From assembly GCA_964653655.1 (NCBI GenBank), contig CAZZHG010000006.1, forward strand, positions 1-64,000: a stretch of DNA of 64,000 nt. Reading direction: 5' to 3'. This DNA comes from CAZZHG01 sp964653655. GTDB lineage: Bacteria > Bdellovibrionota > FAC87 > UBA2466. A program made the position numbers and the translations under genes. Below are positions 42,314 to 51,244 of the stretch, piece by piece (position 1 is the stretch's first letter; every line of letters begins with the position of its first letter). The notes under the pieces were generated by a model, which saw only the letters and a program-made list of their open reading frames with translations, was not told the DNA's origin and did not search any database.

Positions 42314-45300
42314 ATGGCGGTCCAGGAACTTCCCCTGGGGTTAAAAGGCTTTAACTTTTCCGATCTCTACGACCCGGTCCGTTTGAAGGTGCTTCACGGC
42401 GAGTTCTGGAAATACGCCGAGAAGAACGCTCCCGGCATCGGAGCTCGCTTTCAAGGAGCCGAGTCGCTTGCGAAGCCGAAGGAATCGGAAATCCTCATCG
42501 AGGTGGCCCACCAAATCGGCCATTTCCTCGCGGAACTTTTTCAGGTCAAACCCCAGGTTCAGGTCATTCTGGACGACGCGAAATCGCTCGACCCGGTTTT
42601 CCGCTTCAAGCGCGACGTATTGAATCTGCGCGTGTTCAAGCGCTTCAACGAAGCGCCGATGGACGGCTCCGATTTCACGCAATTGGAAGTCGCCCTCGAG
42701 GCTCTGCTCGTGAAGTACCACGGCAAGCGCGAACCCCTGGAAGAGGAATCCATCGCGCCGCTCGCGCTCCTTCTCATGGACGCCGAGAAATCCCTGAAGG
42801 CCGGTGCGCTCGATCCGAAGCTCGCCCCGAAAGTGAAGGCCGTTTGCGGCTCCGACACTCTGGACGCGATTCAGAAATGCCAGAAAGTGGTCGAGGATTT
42901 CTGTACCCACGTTTACACGGATTCCAAGCGCCGGGCCCGGGTCGCGGGCTGGCTATCCTACGTGCGTCCGCAAAAGCTCGATTTCGACAAGCTCGTTCCC
43001 GTCGAGCGCCCCGTTCCCAAGATCCCCGAGATCATGAAGGGCCACGACGAGCACATGCGCCACCGGGACGGCTTCAAGCTGACGGACGCGCGCATGGATC
43101 GGCCGCAGTACCTGCGCGAGATCGATTACTGTATTTACTGCCACGAGCGCGAGAAGGATTCCTGTTCGAAGGGCTTCACGGAAAAAGACGGCTCCTACCG
43201 GAAGAACCCGCTGGGTATTCCGCTCACCGGCTGTCCGCTGGACGAACGCATCAGCGAGATGCATACGCTTCGCCGGGACGGAGAGGCCATCGGGTCGCTC
43301 GCGATGGTGGTCCTCGACAATCCCATGTGCCCCGGCACGGGCCACCGCATCTGCAACGACTGCATGAAGGGCTGCATCTTCCAGAAGCAGGATCCGGTGA
43401 ACATTCCGCAGGCGGAAACCGGCGTGCTGACCGATGTGCTGGCTCTTCCCTACGGCTTTGAAATCTACAGCCTGCTCACGCGCTGGAACCCGCTGAACCG
43501 CAAGCGTCCCTACGCCCTTCCGTATAACGGCGTGGACGTGATGGTGGTCGGCCTGGGACCGGCCGGATACACCGTCGCCCATTTTCTCGCCAACGACGGA
43601 TTCGGCGTCGTCGGTATCGACGCGCTCAAGCTCGAGCCGGTGCCCGACGAGTGGACCGGCCGTAACGGTAAGGCCATCCACCCCATCAAGGATTTCGACG
43701 AGCTCAAAAAGGCGCTCGACGATCGCATCCTCATGGGCTTTGGCGGCGTGTCCGAGTACGGCATCACGGTCCGTTGGGACAAGAATTTCCTCGCGGTGAT
43801 TTACCTTACGCTGCTTCGGCGGAAAAACCTGCGCTTCTACGGAGGCGTCCGTTTCGGCGGAACGCTTACGCTCGAAGATGCGTGGCAGCTCGGCTTCCAG
43901 CACGTGGCGATTGCGACCGGCGCCGGAAAGCCCACGATCATCCCGATGAAGAACAATCTCGTCCGGGGCATCCGCAAGGCGAGTGATTTCCTCATGGCGC
44001 TCCAGCTGACCGGCGCGTTCAAGAAGTCCCAGCTCGCGAATCTTCAGGTAAGACTTCCGGCTGTCGTCATCGGCGGCGGTCTGACCGCCGTCGACACGGC
44101 GACCGAGCTGCTCGCGTACTACCCCGTGCAGGTGGAAAAAACTCTCGACCGGTTCGATAAGCTCAAGGCGAAGTACGGCGAAGAGTCCGTCTGGCAGATG
44201 TGCGACGAGGAGGAGAAGGGGATTCTGAAGGAATTCCTCGAGCACGGGGCGGCGGTTCGCGCGGAGCGCAAGCTCGCGGCGAGTGAGCGACGGGAACCGA
44301 ACTTCATTCCGCTCTGCCGTAAGTGGGGCGGAGTAACGCTCGCTTACCGCAAGAGCATGCAGGATTCCCCGGCCTATCGCCTGAACCACGAAGAGGTGGT
44401 GAAGGCGCTCGAGGAGGGTATCGACTTCGCGGAAAATCTTTCCCCGACGGAAGCCACGCGCGACTCTTTCGGCGCGGTGGCCACGATGAAGTTCAAGCGC
44501 GCCGATGGCTCGGAAGTCGAGCTTCCGGCGAAGGCCGTGATGGTGGCGGCCGGTACCAGCCCGAACATCATTTACGAGCGCGAGAAGCCCGGCACCTTCA
44601 AGCTCGACGACAAAGGCTACTTCTTCCGCAAGTTCAAGGCGGTCAACGGCAAGCCCGTGGAATGCGGGCCCGGAGAAAAGGGTTTCTTCCTCTCCTATGA
44701 AAAGGACGGGAAGCTCGTCAGCTACTACGGGGACAACCATCCGGACTACGCCGGAAACGTGGTGAAAGCCATGGCGTCGGCGAAGCACGGGGCGCCGGAA
44801 GTGTCGGCGCTTTTCAGGGGCGCCATTTCGGCGGCGGAAAAAGCCGGTCAACCGACGGCGAAGCTCGAAAAATTATTCACTCACCTCGACGAGGGTCTCG
44901 TGCCGAAGGTCGTCGAGGTACGGCGCCTCACACCCACCATCGTGGAAGTGATCGTGAAGGCGCGTTATGCGTCCCGTAAGTTCGAACCGGGCCAGTTCTA
45001 CCGGCTGCAGAATTACGAAACTTCGGCGACCGTCGTCGACGGAGTTCGTCTCACGCTGGAGGGCATCGCGCTCACCGGGGCGTGGGTGGACAAGGAAAAG
45101 GATCTCCTCAGTCTAATCGTGCTCGAGATGGGCGTCAGCTCGCGTCTCTGCGCGGCTCTGAAGCCCGGAGAGCCGGTCGTCGTCATGGGGCCGACGGGAG
45201 AGCCCAGCGAGACTCCCTCGGGGGAGACCGTGCTGCTTGTGGGCGGAGGCCTCGGCAATGCCGTGCTCTTTTCCATCGCGGCGGCCTTGAAGGCGGCCGG

Positions 45301-45874
45301 GTCGAAAGTGATCTACTTTGCCGGCTACCGCAATCCGCACGACGTATTTCACCGCGACAACATCGAGGCGGGCGTCGATCAGGTGGTTTGGTCCGTTGAC
45401 CGGGGCACGCCCATCAAGGCGCGCCGGCCGCAGGACCGGGACTTCGTCGGAAATATCGTCGAGTCGATGGTGGCTTACGCGTCCGGAAAGCTGGGCGGGC
45501 CGCCCGCGATTCCGTTCAACAAGGTGAACCGGATCATCGCCATCGGCTCGGACCGCATGATGGCCGCCGTGGCCCAGGCCCGGCACGGGGTACTCGAGCC
45601 TTATCTGAACCCCAATCACAAGGCGATCGCGAGCATCAACTCCCCCATGCAATGCATGATGAAGGAAGTTTGCGCGCAGTGCCTGCAGAAGCACATCGAC
45701 CCCATCACGAAAAAGGAAGTGGTCGTCTTCACGTGCTTCAACCAGGACCAGGAGATGGACAAGGTGGATTTTGCGAACCTGCGCGAGCGCCTGAAGGGCA
45801 ACAGCCTTTCCGAAAAAATCTCCAACCGTTACCTCGACCTGCTCCTCGAGTCGAAGGCCGTGAAACGGGTCTAA
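42314..45874 (+). CDS. Fused NfnAB-like flavoprotein (GltD-like plus PyrK-like electron-transfer modules)
   Basis: The protein is 1186 residues. Residues 1-260 are an unrecognised helical domain. Cysteines follow (273, 276, 284, then 339, 347, 350, 354) in a GltD-type iron-sulfur region. A disulfide-oxidoreductase core has FAD loop VVGLGPAG (411-418) and an NAD(P) loop IGGGLTAVDTA near 585. From about 870 a ferredoxin-reductase-like module has FEPGQFY, LLVGGGLGNAV and a final [2Fe-2S] cluster (Cys1114, 1120, 1123, 1141) as in PyrK. This is the NfnB-NfnA/SudAB pair in one chain. NfnAB bifurcates electrons between NADPH, NAD+ and ferredoxin; whether this one does is unproven. Confidence 0.75.
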   Translation: MAVQELPLGLKGFNFSDLYDPVRLKVLHGEFWKYAEKNAPGIGARFQGAESLAKPKESEILIEVAHQIGHFLAELFQVKPQVQVILDDAKSLDPVFRFKRDVLNLRVFKRFNEAPMDGSDFTQLEVALEALLVKYHGKREPLEEESIAPLALLLMDAEKSLKAGALDPKLAPKVKAVCGSDTLDAIQKCQKVVEDFCTHVYTDSKRRARVAGWLSYVRPQKLDFDKLVPVERPVPKIPEIMKGHDEHMRHRDGFKLTDARMDRPQYLREIDYCIYCHEREKDSCSKGFTEKDGSYRKNPLGIPLTGCPLDERISEMHTLRRDGEAIGSLAMVVLDNPMCPGTGHRICNDCMKGCIFQKQDPVNIPQAETGVLTDVLALPYGFEIYSLLTRWNPLNRKRPYALPYNGVDVMVVGLGPAGYTVAHFLANDGFGVVGIDALKLEPVPDEWTGRNGKAIHPIKDFDELKKALDDRILMGFGGVSEYGITVRWDKNFLAVIYLTLLRRKNLRFYGGVRFGGTLTLEDAWQLGFQHVAIATGAGKPTIIPMKNNLVRGIRKASDFLMALQLTGAFKKSQLANLQVRLPAVVIGGGLTAVDTATELLAYYPVQVEKTLDRFDKLKAKYGEESVWQMCDEEEKGILKEFLEHGAAVRAERKLAASERREPNFIPLCRKWGGVTLAYRKSMQDSPAYRLNHEEVVKALEEGIDFAENLSPTEATRDSFGAVATMKFKRADGSEVELPAKAVMVAAGTSPNIIYEREKPGTFKLDDKGYFFRKFKAVNGKPVECGPGEKGFFLSYEKDGKLVSYYGDNHPDYAGNVVKAMASAKHGAPEVSALFRGAISAAEKAGQPTAKLEKLFTHLDEGLVPKVVEVRRLTPTIVEVIVKARYASRKFEPGQFYRLQNYETSATVVDGVRLTLEGIALTGAWVDKEKDLLSLIVLEMGVSSRLCAALKPGEPVVVMGPTGEPSETPSGETVLLVGGGLGNAVLFSIAAALKAAGSKVIYFAGYRNPHDVFHRDNIEAGVDQVVWSVDRGTPIKARRPQDRDFVGNIVESMVAYASGKLGGPPAIPFNKVNRIIAIGSDRMMAAVAQARHGVLEPYLNPNHKAIASINSPMQCMMKEVCAQCLQKHIDPITKKEVVVFTCFNQDQEMDKVDFANLRERLKGNSLSEKISNRYLDLLLESKAVKRV

Positions 45875-45911
45875 TCGGGGCGGTCTGAGTCTGTTCTTGC
45901 CCGGTCCCGGG

Positions 45912-45931
45912 GGAGGGGATAGAACCCCTCC
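45912..45931 (+). other. Hairpin just upstream of the ABC substrate-binding gene start
   Basis: GGAGGGG (45912-45918) and CCCCTCC (45925-45931) pair perfectly around a 6-nt loop, 2 nt before the ATG at 45934. The left arm contains the only Shine-Dalgarno-like sequence of the gene, so folding would hide it. It could also end transcripts from upstream. Confidence 0.5.
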
Positions 45932-45933
45932 TA

Positions 45934-46719
45934 ATGAAAATCCTCATGATTCTCGGGCTTCTGGCGGTCTCCGCCAGCGCCGACACGCTTTCCGACATCA
46001 GGGCCCGCAAGGAGCTGAAGGTCGGGCTCCAGGCTGGCTACGTGCCTTTCGCCATGAGGAAGCCCGACGGCTCCTACGTCGGTTACGAAATCGAGATGAC
46101 GAAAGCTTTCGCCAAGCATCTCGGCGCCACCGCGACGTTCGTGGATACGAAGTGGGAAGGCATCATTCCCTCCCTCCACGCGAAGAAGTTCGACGTACTC
46201 GTCTCCGGCATGTCCATCACCCCCGAGCGCTCCCAAGCGGTGCTCTTCAGCGAACCGTACTACTTCGCGGGGCTCATGCTGCTCGTTGCGAAGAAGCACG
46301 AAGGCAAAATCAAGACGCTCGCCGATTTCGACAAGCCCGGGCTCACGCTCGCCGTGCAGCTCGGCACCACGGGCGACTTCTTCGCCTCGAAGGCCGTCAA
46401 GCAGGCGAAGATTACGAAGCTGGACTTGGAGTCCGATGCGGCCAACGCCGTTCTTCTCGGTAAGGTCGACGGTTTCATCTTCGATGCCCCGTACATGCAG
46501 TTGTTCGCGCGCCGCCACGGCGGCAAAGTCGTGCTGCTCCCGGACGCCCTCACTCAGGAAGGGCTCGGGCTTGCCGCGCGTAAGAAGGACAGCGAGCTCG
46601 TGAAGGAGTTCAACTCGTTCCTCGTTCTGTGGAAAAAAGGCGGGGAAGCGGACAAGGTGGCCAAGAGTTTCTTCCAGGAAATGACGTGGCTGAAGGAATT
46701 CCCCCAGCTTCTGAACTAG
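45934..46719 (+). CDS. Amino-acid ABC transporter substrate-binding protein
   Basis: The 261-residue protein has a signal peptide (about 1-17, VSASA) and the solute-binding protein family 3 fold: LKVGLQAGYVPFAM, YVGYEIEMTKAFAKHLG, FDVLVSGMSITPERSQAVLFSEPYY, LAVQLGTTGDFFA and DGFIFDAPY. It captures polar amino acids or related compounds in the periplasm; the ligand cannot be read from sequence. It forms an operon with the permease and ATPase that follow (1-nt spacing). Confidence 0.92.
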   Translation: MKILMILGLLAVSASADTLSDIRARKELKVGLQAGYVPFAMRKPDGSYVGYEIEMTKAFAKHLGATATFVDTKWEGIIPSLHAKKFDVLVSGMSITPERSQAVLFSEPYYFAGLMLLVAKKHEGKIKTLADFDKPGLTLAVQLGTTGDFFASKAVKQAKITKLDLESDAANAVLLGKVDGFIFDAPYMQLFARRHGGKVVLLPDALTQEGLGLAARKKDSELVKEFNSFLVLWKKGGEADKVAKSFFQEMTWLKEFPQLLN

Positions 46720-46720
46720 G

Positions 46721-47497
46721 ATGCCCGACCGACGTTTATCCCCTTTTTACTCCGTGGCCGCCGCGGCCTTTCTCGTCGGGGGCGTCGCCTTTCTCGTCTA
46801 TTCGTTTCTGAAACTCGACTACGAGTGGGATTTTCGCGCGCTCGGAGCGTTCTTCTGGGATAACGGCTCCCCCGGCCTCATCCTGCGCGGCATTTGGGGC
46901 ACCTTCTACATCAGTGCCATAGCCATCGTAGTAGGCAGTCTGCTCGGCACCGCTCTGGGGCTGGTACTCGTCGGTAAAGAGCCGGTCTCGAAGCTCGCCG
47001 CCATCGCTTACGTCGATATATTCCGGAACACTCCGGTGCTGGTGCAGCTCTATATCGCGTACTTCGTGGTCGGCAGCGCGTTTGCGCTCACCGCGGAACA
47101 GGCGGGCATCCTCACCCTCTCGCTTTTTTGCGCGGCCTATGTTTCCGACATCGTGCGCGGAACTCTCGTTAATTTCGAGAAAGGCCAGATTGACGCCGCG
47201 AAGAGTCTGGGCATGACGCCCTGGCAAATCGCCCGCCACGTGGTCGCTCCCCAAGCCTTGCGCCGGATGTTGCCCCCGCTGGTCGGACAGTTCGTGACCC
47301 TCGTGAAAGACAGTTCCCTCGTCTCGGTGCTCGGCATCGTCGAGCTGACCAAAGCCGCTCTAAATGTGGTGTCCGTCACCTTCCGTGGTTTCGAAACGTG
47401 GTTCGTGATCGCCGCCATCTATCTAATCATCAACCTGGTCGTGAGCTCCCTCGGCCGTTACCTCGAGCATCGCTTGAGTGAAAGTCTGAGGGCATAG
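46721..47497 (+). CDS. Amino-acid ABC transporter permease (HisM/GlnP type)
   Basis: This is a 258-residue protein with an extra N-terminal helix and then a five-helix permease domain. Landmarks are GTFYISAIAIVVGSLLG, DIFRNTPVLVQLY and the EAA-like cytoplasmic loop AAKSLGMTPWQIARHVVAPQALR that docks on the ATPase. It works as a homodimer, or with another permease; only one permease gene is present. Spacing to the neighbours is 1 nt and 0 nt. Confidence 0.92.
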   Translation: MPDRRLSPFYSVAAAAFLVGGVAFLVYSFLKLDYEWDFRALGAFFWDNGSPGLILRGIWGTFYISAIAIVVGSLLGTALGLVLVGKEPVSKLAAIAYVDIFRNTPVLVQLYIAYFVVGSAFALTAEQAGILTLSLFCAAYVSDIVRGTLVNFEKGQIDAAKSLGMTPWQIARHVVAPQALRRMLPPLVGQFVTLVKDSSLVSVLGIVELTKAALNVVSVTFRGFETWFVIAAIYLIINLVVSSLGRYLEHRLSESLRA

Positions 47498-48226
47498 ATG
47501 GAACCCATCATCGAGTTAAGGGGAGTCCGCAAATGTTTCGGTAAGCACGAGGTGCTGAAGGGCGTGGATCTGACCGTCCATCCGGGAGAGGTTGTTTGTC
47601 TGCTCGGAGCCTCCGGAGGAGGTAAAAGCACGCTCCTTCGGACCATCAATGCGCTCGAGACCATCGATTCGGGTTCCGTGAAGGTCTGCGGGGAAAGTTA
47701 CGGGACGTGCCCCGAGTACAAGATCCGCCGCCACACGGCGATGATCTTTCAGCGCTTCGAGCTCTTTCCGCACCTGACAGCGTTGCAAAACGTGTCGCTC
47801 GCGTCCGAGGTCGTGCTCGGCCGGACTAAAGCGAAAGCCGAGGAGAAGGCCCGGGCGCTGCTCACCCGCGTGGGACTTGCGGATCATAGTCACAAATTTC
47901 CTAAAGCCCTCTCGGGCGGCCAGCAGCAGCGAGTCGCCATCGCCAGGGCTCTCGCCATCGGCCCGAAAGTGCTTCTTTGCGACGAGCCGACGAGTGCTCT
48001 CGACCCCGAGCTCGTGCAAGAGGTGCGGGAGCTGCTGGAATCCATCGCCAAGGAAGGCATGACGATGATCGTCGTCACCCACGAGGTGGGCTTTGCTAAA
48101 TCCATCGCCAAGCGTTGCCTGTTTCTCGAGGGCGGCGAGGTGGCGGAAGAGGCGCCCACGAAGGAGTTCTTCGAGGCGCCGCGATCTCTACGGCTTCGCC
48201 AGTTTCTAGAAAAAGTCCGCCACTAG
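47498..48226 (+). CDS. Amino-acid ABC transporter ATP-binding protein (GlnQ type)
   Basis: The 242-residue ATPase has Walker A GASGGGKST, Q-loop FQRFELFPHLT, signature LSGGQQQRVAIARAL and Walker B LLCDEPTSALDPEL with switch His in VTHEVGFA. It powers the importer encoded just upstream. The stop TAG overlaps the nuoN stop on the other strand within one CTAG. Confidence 0.95.
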   Translation: MEPIIELRGVRKCFGKHEVLKGVDLTVHPGEVVCLLGASGGGKSTLLRTINALETIDSGSVKVCGESYGTCPEYKIRRHTAMIFQRFELFPHLTALQNVSLASEVVLGRTKAKAEEKARALLTRVGLADHSHKFPKALSGGQQQRVAIARALAIGPKVLLCDEPTSALDPELVQEVRELLESIAKEGMTMIVVTHEVGFAKSIAKRCLFLEGGEVAEEAPTKEFFEAPRSLRLRQFLEKVRH

Positions 48227-49707
48227 GGCAAATGAAGCACGCGGATGAGATCGAGCCACCGCTGGGGCAGCACGCCAATTTGAAGGGTTAGAATCACGAG
48301 AGCCGTCGCGGCGACCGCAATGCCCCGCGATACCTTGAGGGACCCGATCTGCGCCGAAGGTTCTTTCATGTAAACGAATACGAGAACCCGAAGGTAGTAG
48401 AAGACCGAAATCAGGCTGCAAAGAACCGCAATGATGACGAGCGGAATCTCCCCCGCCTGGACAGCGCCGTAGAAGAGGGAATACTTGGCGACGAAACCCG
48501 CCGTGGGCGGCATCCCGGCGAGCGAGAAGAGAAACACGGCCAGGGCAAAGGCCAAGGCGGGCCGCTTTCCGGCAAGGCCGGCGACCTGAGACAATTCGAG
48601 GCCGTCGTCGTTCCGGCCAGAGAGCGCCGAAAGCACCGAGAACGCCCCCATCGTCATAACGGCGTAGGTCAGCAGGTAAAGCATGATGGAAGCGCTGGCG
48701 TCCACTCCGTCGGCCGCGCTCAAGAATCCAAGCAAGAGATACCCGGTGTGCGCGATCGACGAATAAGCGAGCATGCGCTTCAGGTTCGTCTGGGCGACCG
48801 CAAGCACATTTCCGAGGAGCATCGTGGCGATGGCAACCAGTCTGACGAGCGTGTCCATGTTGCCGAAGAAGAGCGGGTTGCCGGCGGAAGCCGGTTCCAT
48901 CGCGAGATAGACACGCAGGAAAGAAGCGAAGGCCGCGACTTTCACGCCCGTGGTCATGAACGCGGTGATGGGCGTGGGCGCTCCTTCGTAAACGTCCGGC
49001 ATCCACATGTGGAACGGCACCGCCGCCACTTTGAAAAGAAATCCGACGACGAGAAGCCAGGCCCCTAACGTGTAAACGAGAGTGCCCCGGCCGATGACGT
49101 TGCTGTTCCAGAGGTCCTTAAGTTGAAGGGTCTCGGTCGAGCCGTACAGAAGGGCCGCGCCGTAGAGAAGGATGGCCGAAGCCGCCGAACCCAGAATGAA
49201 ATACTTGAGCGCGGCCTCGTTCGACTTCTTGTCGGCCCGGCGAAAGCCGACGAGGGCATAAATGGAAAACGACATGAGCTCGAGTCCGAGAAAGAGCACG
49301 ATGAGATCCTGCGCGGAGGCAAGCAGCATCATGCCCAGGGTCGCAAGCAAGATGAGAACGTAATACTCCCCATGCTCGAGGCCCTGGCGCTGAAGGTAGC
49401 GGTAGGACACGACGGTCACCGCGGCGGCCGATCCCAAGAAGATTAAATTGAAGTACTGGCCGTAGGGGTCGGAGGCGAGCGTGCGTCCGAAGAGCAAAGT
49501 AGCGTCCGCGCCCATGAGCGTCGCCGAGGCCCAGGCGGCGGCCCCGAGCGCTACCAGGGAAATGACGGGCACGAGCCCCAGCGTCCGCTTCGAGACGCTC
49601 GCGAAAATTCCGGCCACCGCTCCGGCGAAGACGAGGGCGTAGGGCAGAAGCGCCTGCAACGCTTCCTGGGACAGAGTCAGCATGTCGGTTTGTATCAGAT
49701 GGTTCAT
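48223..49707 (-). CDS. nuoN: NADH-quinone oxidoreductase subunit N
   Basis: The 494-residue antiporter-like membrane subunit has about 14 helices, the LMSFSIYALVGFRR segment, conserved Lys/His in the broken helices (FKVAAVPFHMWMPDVYEGAPTP) and the NLKRMLAYSSIAHTGYLLLG motif. It forms one proton channel of complex I. It is the last gene of nuoA-N, 4 nt after nuoM, and is convergent with the ABC ATPase gene. Confidence 0.96.
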   Translation of the reverse strand: MNHLIQTDMLTLSQEALQALLPYALVFAGAVAGIFASVSKRTLGLVPVISLVALGAAAWASATLMGADATLLFGRTLASDPYGQYFNLIFLGSAAAVTVVSYRYLQRQGLEHGEYYVLILLATLGMMLLASAQDLIVLFLGLELMSFSIYALVGFRRADKKSNEAALKYFILGSAASAILLYGAALLYGSTETLQLKDLWNSNVIGRGTLVYTLGAWLLVVGFLFKVAAVPFHMWMPDVYEGAPTPITAFMTTGVKVAAFASFLRVYLAMEPASAGNPLFFGNMDTLVRLVAIATMLLGNVLAVAQTNLKRMLAYSSIAHTGYLLLGFLSAADGVDASASIMLYLLTYAVMTMGAFSVLSALSGRNDDGLELSQVAGLAGKRPALAFALAVFLFSLAGMPPTAGFVAKYSLFYGAVQAGEIPLVIIAVLCSLISVFYYLRVLVFVYMKEPSAQIGSLKVSRGIAVAATALVILTLQIGVLPQRWLDLIRVLHLP

Positions 49708-49711
49708 CGTC

Positions 49712-51244
49712 TCACTCCGCCGTCGGCAGCCTTACCTTGTCGGAAGGGAGGAGCCGTTCCACCATCGGCTTAACCGAGCGCTCCATCTTCGAGAGAAAGT
49801 AATTGGGGTACAGGCCCATGAAGAAAATCGCGGCGATGAGCGGAAGCAGCACGACGATTTCGCGTGCCGACAGATCCCGCAGGTTCTGATTCTCGCTGTG
49901 AGTGACCGGCCCGAGCATCACGCGCTGGAAAACCCACAGCATGTAGACCGCGCCCAGGATGACGCCGAGGCCCGCGACGAGGGCGATGACCGGGGAGGCG
50001 CCGAAAGTACCGAGCAAAATCAGGAACTCTCCCACGAAGCCGTTCGTGCCAGGCAGGGCGATTGAGGACAGCGTGATGATGAGAAACGCTACCGCGAACA
50101 GCGGCATGATCTTCGCGATGCCGCCGAACTCCGAGATCTCCCTCGTGTGGCGGCGGTCGTAGATCATGCCGACCAGAAGGAACAGCCCGCCGGTGGAAAT
50201 GCCGTGACACAGCATCTGGTAGAGCGCGCCCGTGACCGACAGCGGGCTCAGAGCGAAGAGCCCGAGCACGACGTAGCCCATGTGACTCACCGACGAATAA
50301 GCGACGAGCTTCTTCACGTCCGTTTGAACGAGGGCGACGCAGGCGCCGTATACGATCGCGATGGCGCCCAGCCACATGAAGGGCGTGCGGTACAGCAGCA
50401 CGGCTTCCGGAAACAAAGGGAAAGCAAAGCGGAGGAATCCGTAGCCGCCCATCTTGAGGAGCACCCCGGCGAGAATCACGCTGCCCGCGGTGGGCGCCTG
50501 AACGTGCGCGTCGGGCAACCAGGTGTGCAGCGGAAAGAGCGGAACCTTGATGGCGAAAGCGAGCGCGAACGCCAAGAACAGAAGCGACTGTGGCGAAAGG
50601 TAGCCGCCGCCCCGGATTTGGAGCTTCGTGAGGTCGGCAAGCGCCATCGAATAGTCGCCCGAGATCAGATGGTACTGATGGGCGAGGTAGAAAATCGCGA
50701 CGAGCATGAGGAGCGAGCCCAGCATCGTATAGAGGAAGAACTTCATGGCCGCGTAGATGCGATCCTTGCCGCCCCAGATACCGACGAGGAAGTACATCGG
50801 GATGAGCATGAACTCCCAGTAGACGTAGAATAGAAACGCGTCGAGGGCGACGAACGCGCCGATCATGCCGGTTTCGAGCATGAGCAACAGGGCGTAGTAG
50901 CGGCGGGTCTGGTCCTTCACCGAGTCGAAGGAGCCCAGCACCACTAGCGGCGACAGGAAAGTGGTCAGGATAATGAGCCAGAGGCTGATGCCGTCGACGC
51001 CCAGGTGGTAGAAAATTCCGAACGCCGGAATCCAGGCGAAGCGTTCCTCGCGCTGAAACCCCTCCAGGGACGAGTCGAACCCGGGAATAAGGGCCAGGGA
51101 AAGCAGAAAGACCGCGATCGAGACCACGAGGGCCCAGGTTTTGTGGGCGCCCCTCGCTTCCTTGGGCAACAGCAGGCCAATCGCCGCGCCGGCAAGCGGC
51201 AGAAAGACGAGCAGGCTCAAAAGATTGCGATCAAAGAATTCCAT
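49712..51244 (-). CDS. nuoM: NADH-quinone oxidoreductase subunit M
   Basis: This is a 510-residue antiporter-like subunit. Landmarks are YWEFMLIPMYFLVGIWGG (with the key Glu), KVPLFPLHTWLPDAHVQAPT, and TDVKKLVAYSSVSHMGYV. It is one of the proton-pumping modules of the membrane arm. It overlaps nuoL by 14 nt. Confidence 0.97.
   Translation of the reverse strand: MEFFDRNLLSLLVFLPLAGAAIGLLLPKEARGAHKTWALVVSIAVFLLSLALIPGFDSSLEGFQREERFAWIPAFGIFYHLGVDGISLWLIILTTFLSPLVVLGSFDSVKDQTRRYYALLLMLETGMIGAFVALDAFLFYVYWEFMLIPMYFLVGIWGGKDRIYAAMKFFLYTMLGSLLMLVAIFYLAHQYHLISGDYSMALADLTKLQIRGGGYLSPQSLLFLAFALAFAIKVPLFPLHTWLPDAHVQAPTAGSVILAGVLLKMGGYGFLRFAFPLFPEAVLLYRTPFMWLGAIAIVYGACVALVQTDVKKLVAYSSVSHMGYVVLGLFALSPLSVTGALYQMLCHGISTGGLFLLVGMIYDRRHTREISEFGGIAKIMPLFAVAFLIITLSSIALPGTNGFVGEFLILLGTFGASPVIALVAGLGVILGAVYMLWVFQRVMLGPVTHSENQNLRDLSAREIVVLLPLIAAIFFMGLYPNYFLSKMERSVKPMVERLLPSDKVRLPTAE

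Noticed and set aside
42953..44851. 632-codon open frame on the minus strand
   Set aside because: It is antisense to the NfnAB-like gene; the product is Arg/His/Leu-rich with no recognisable motif.
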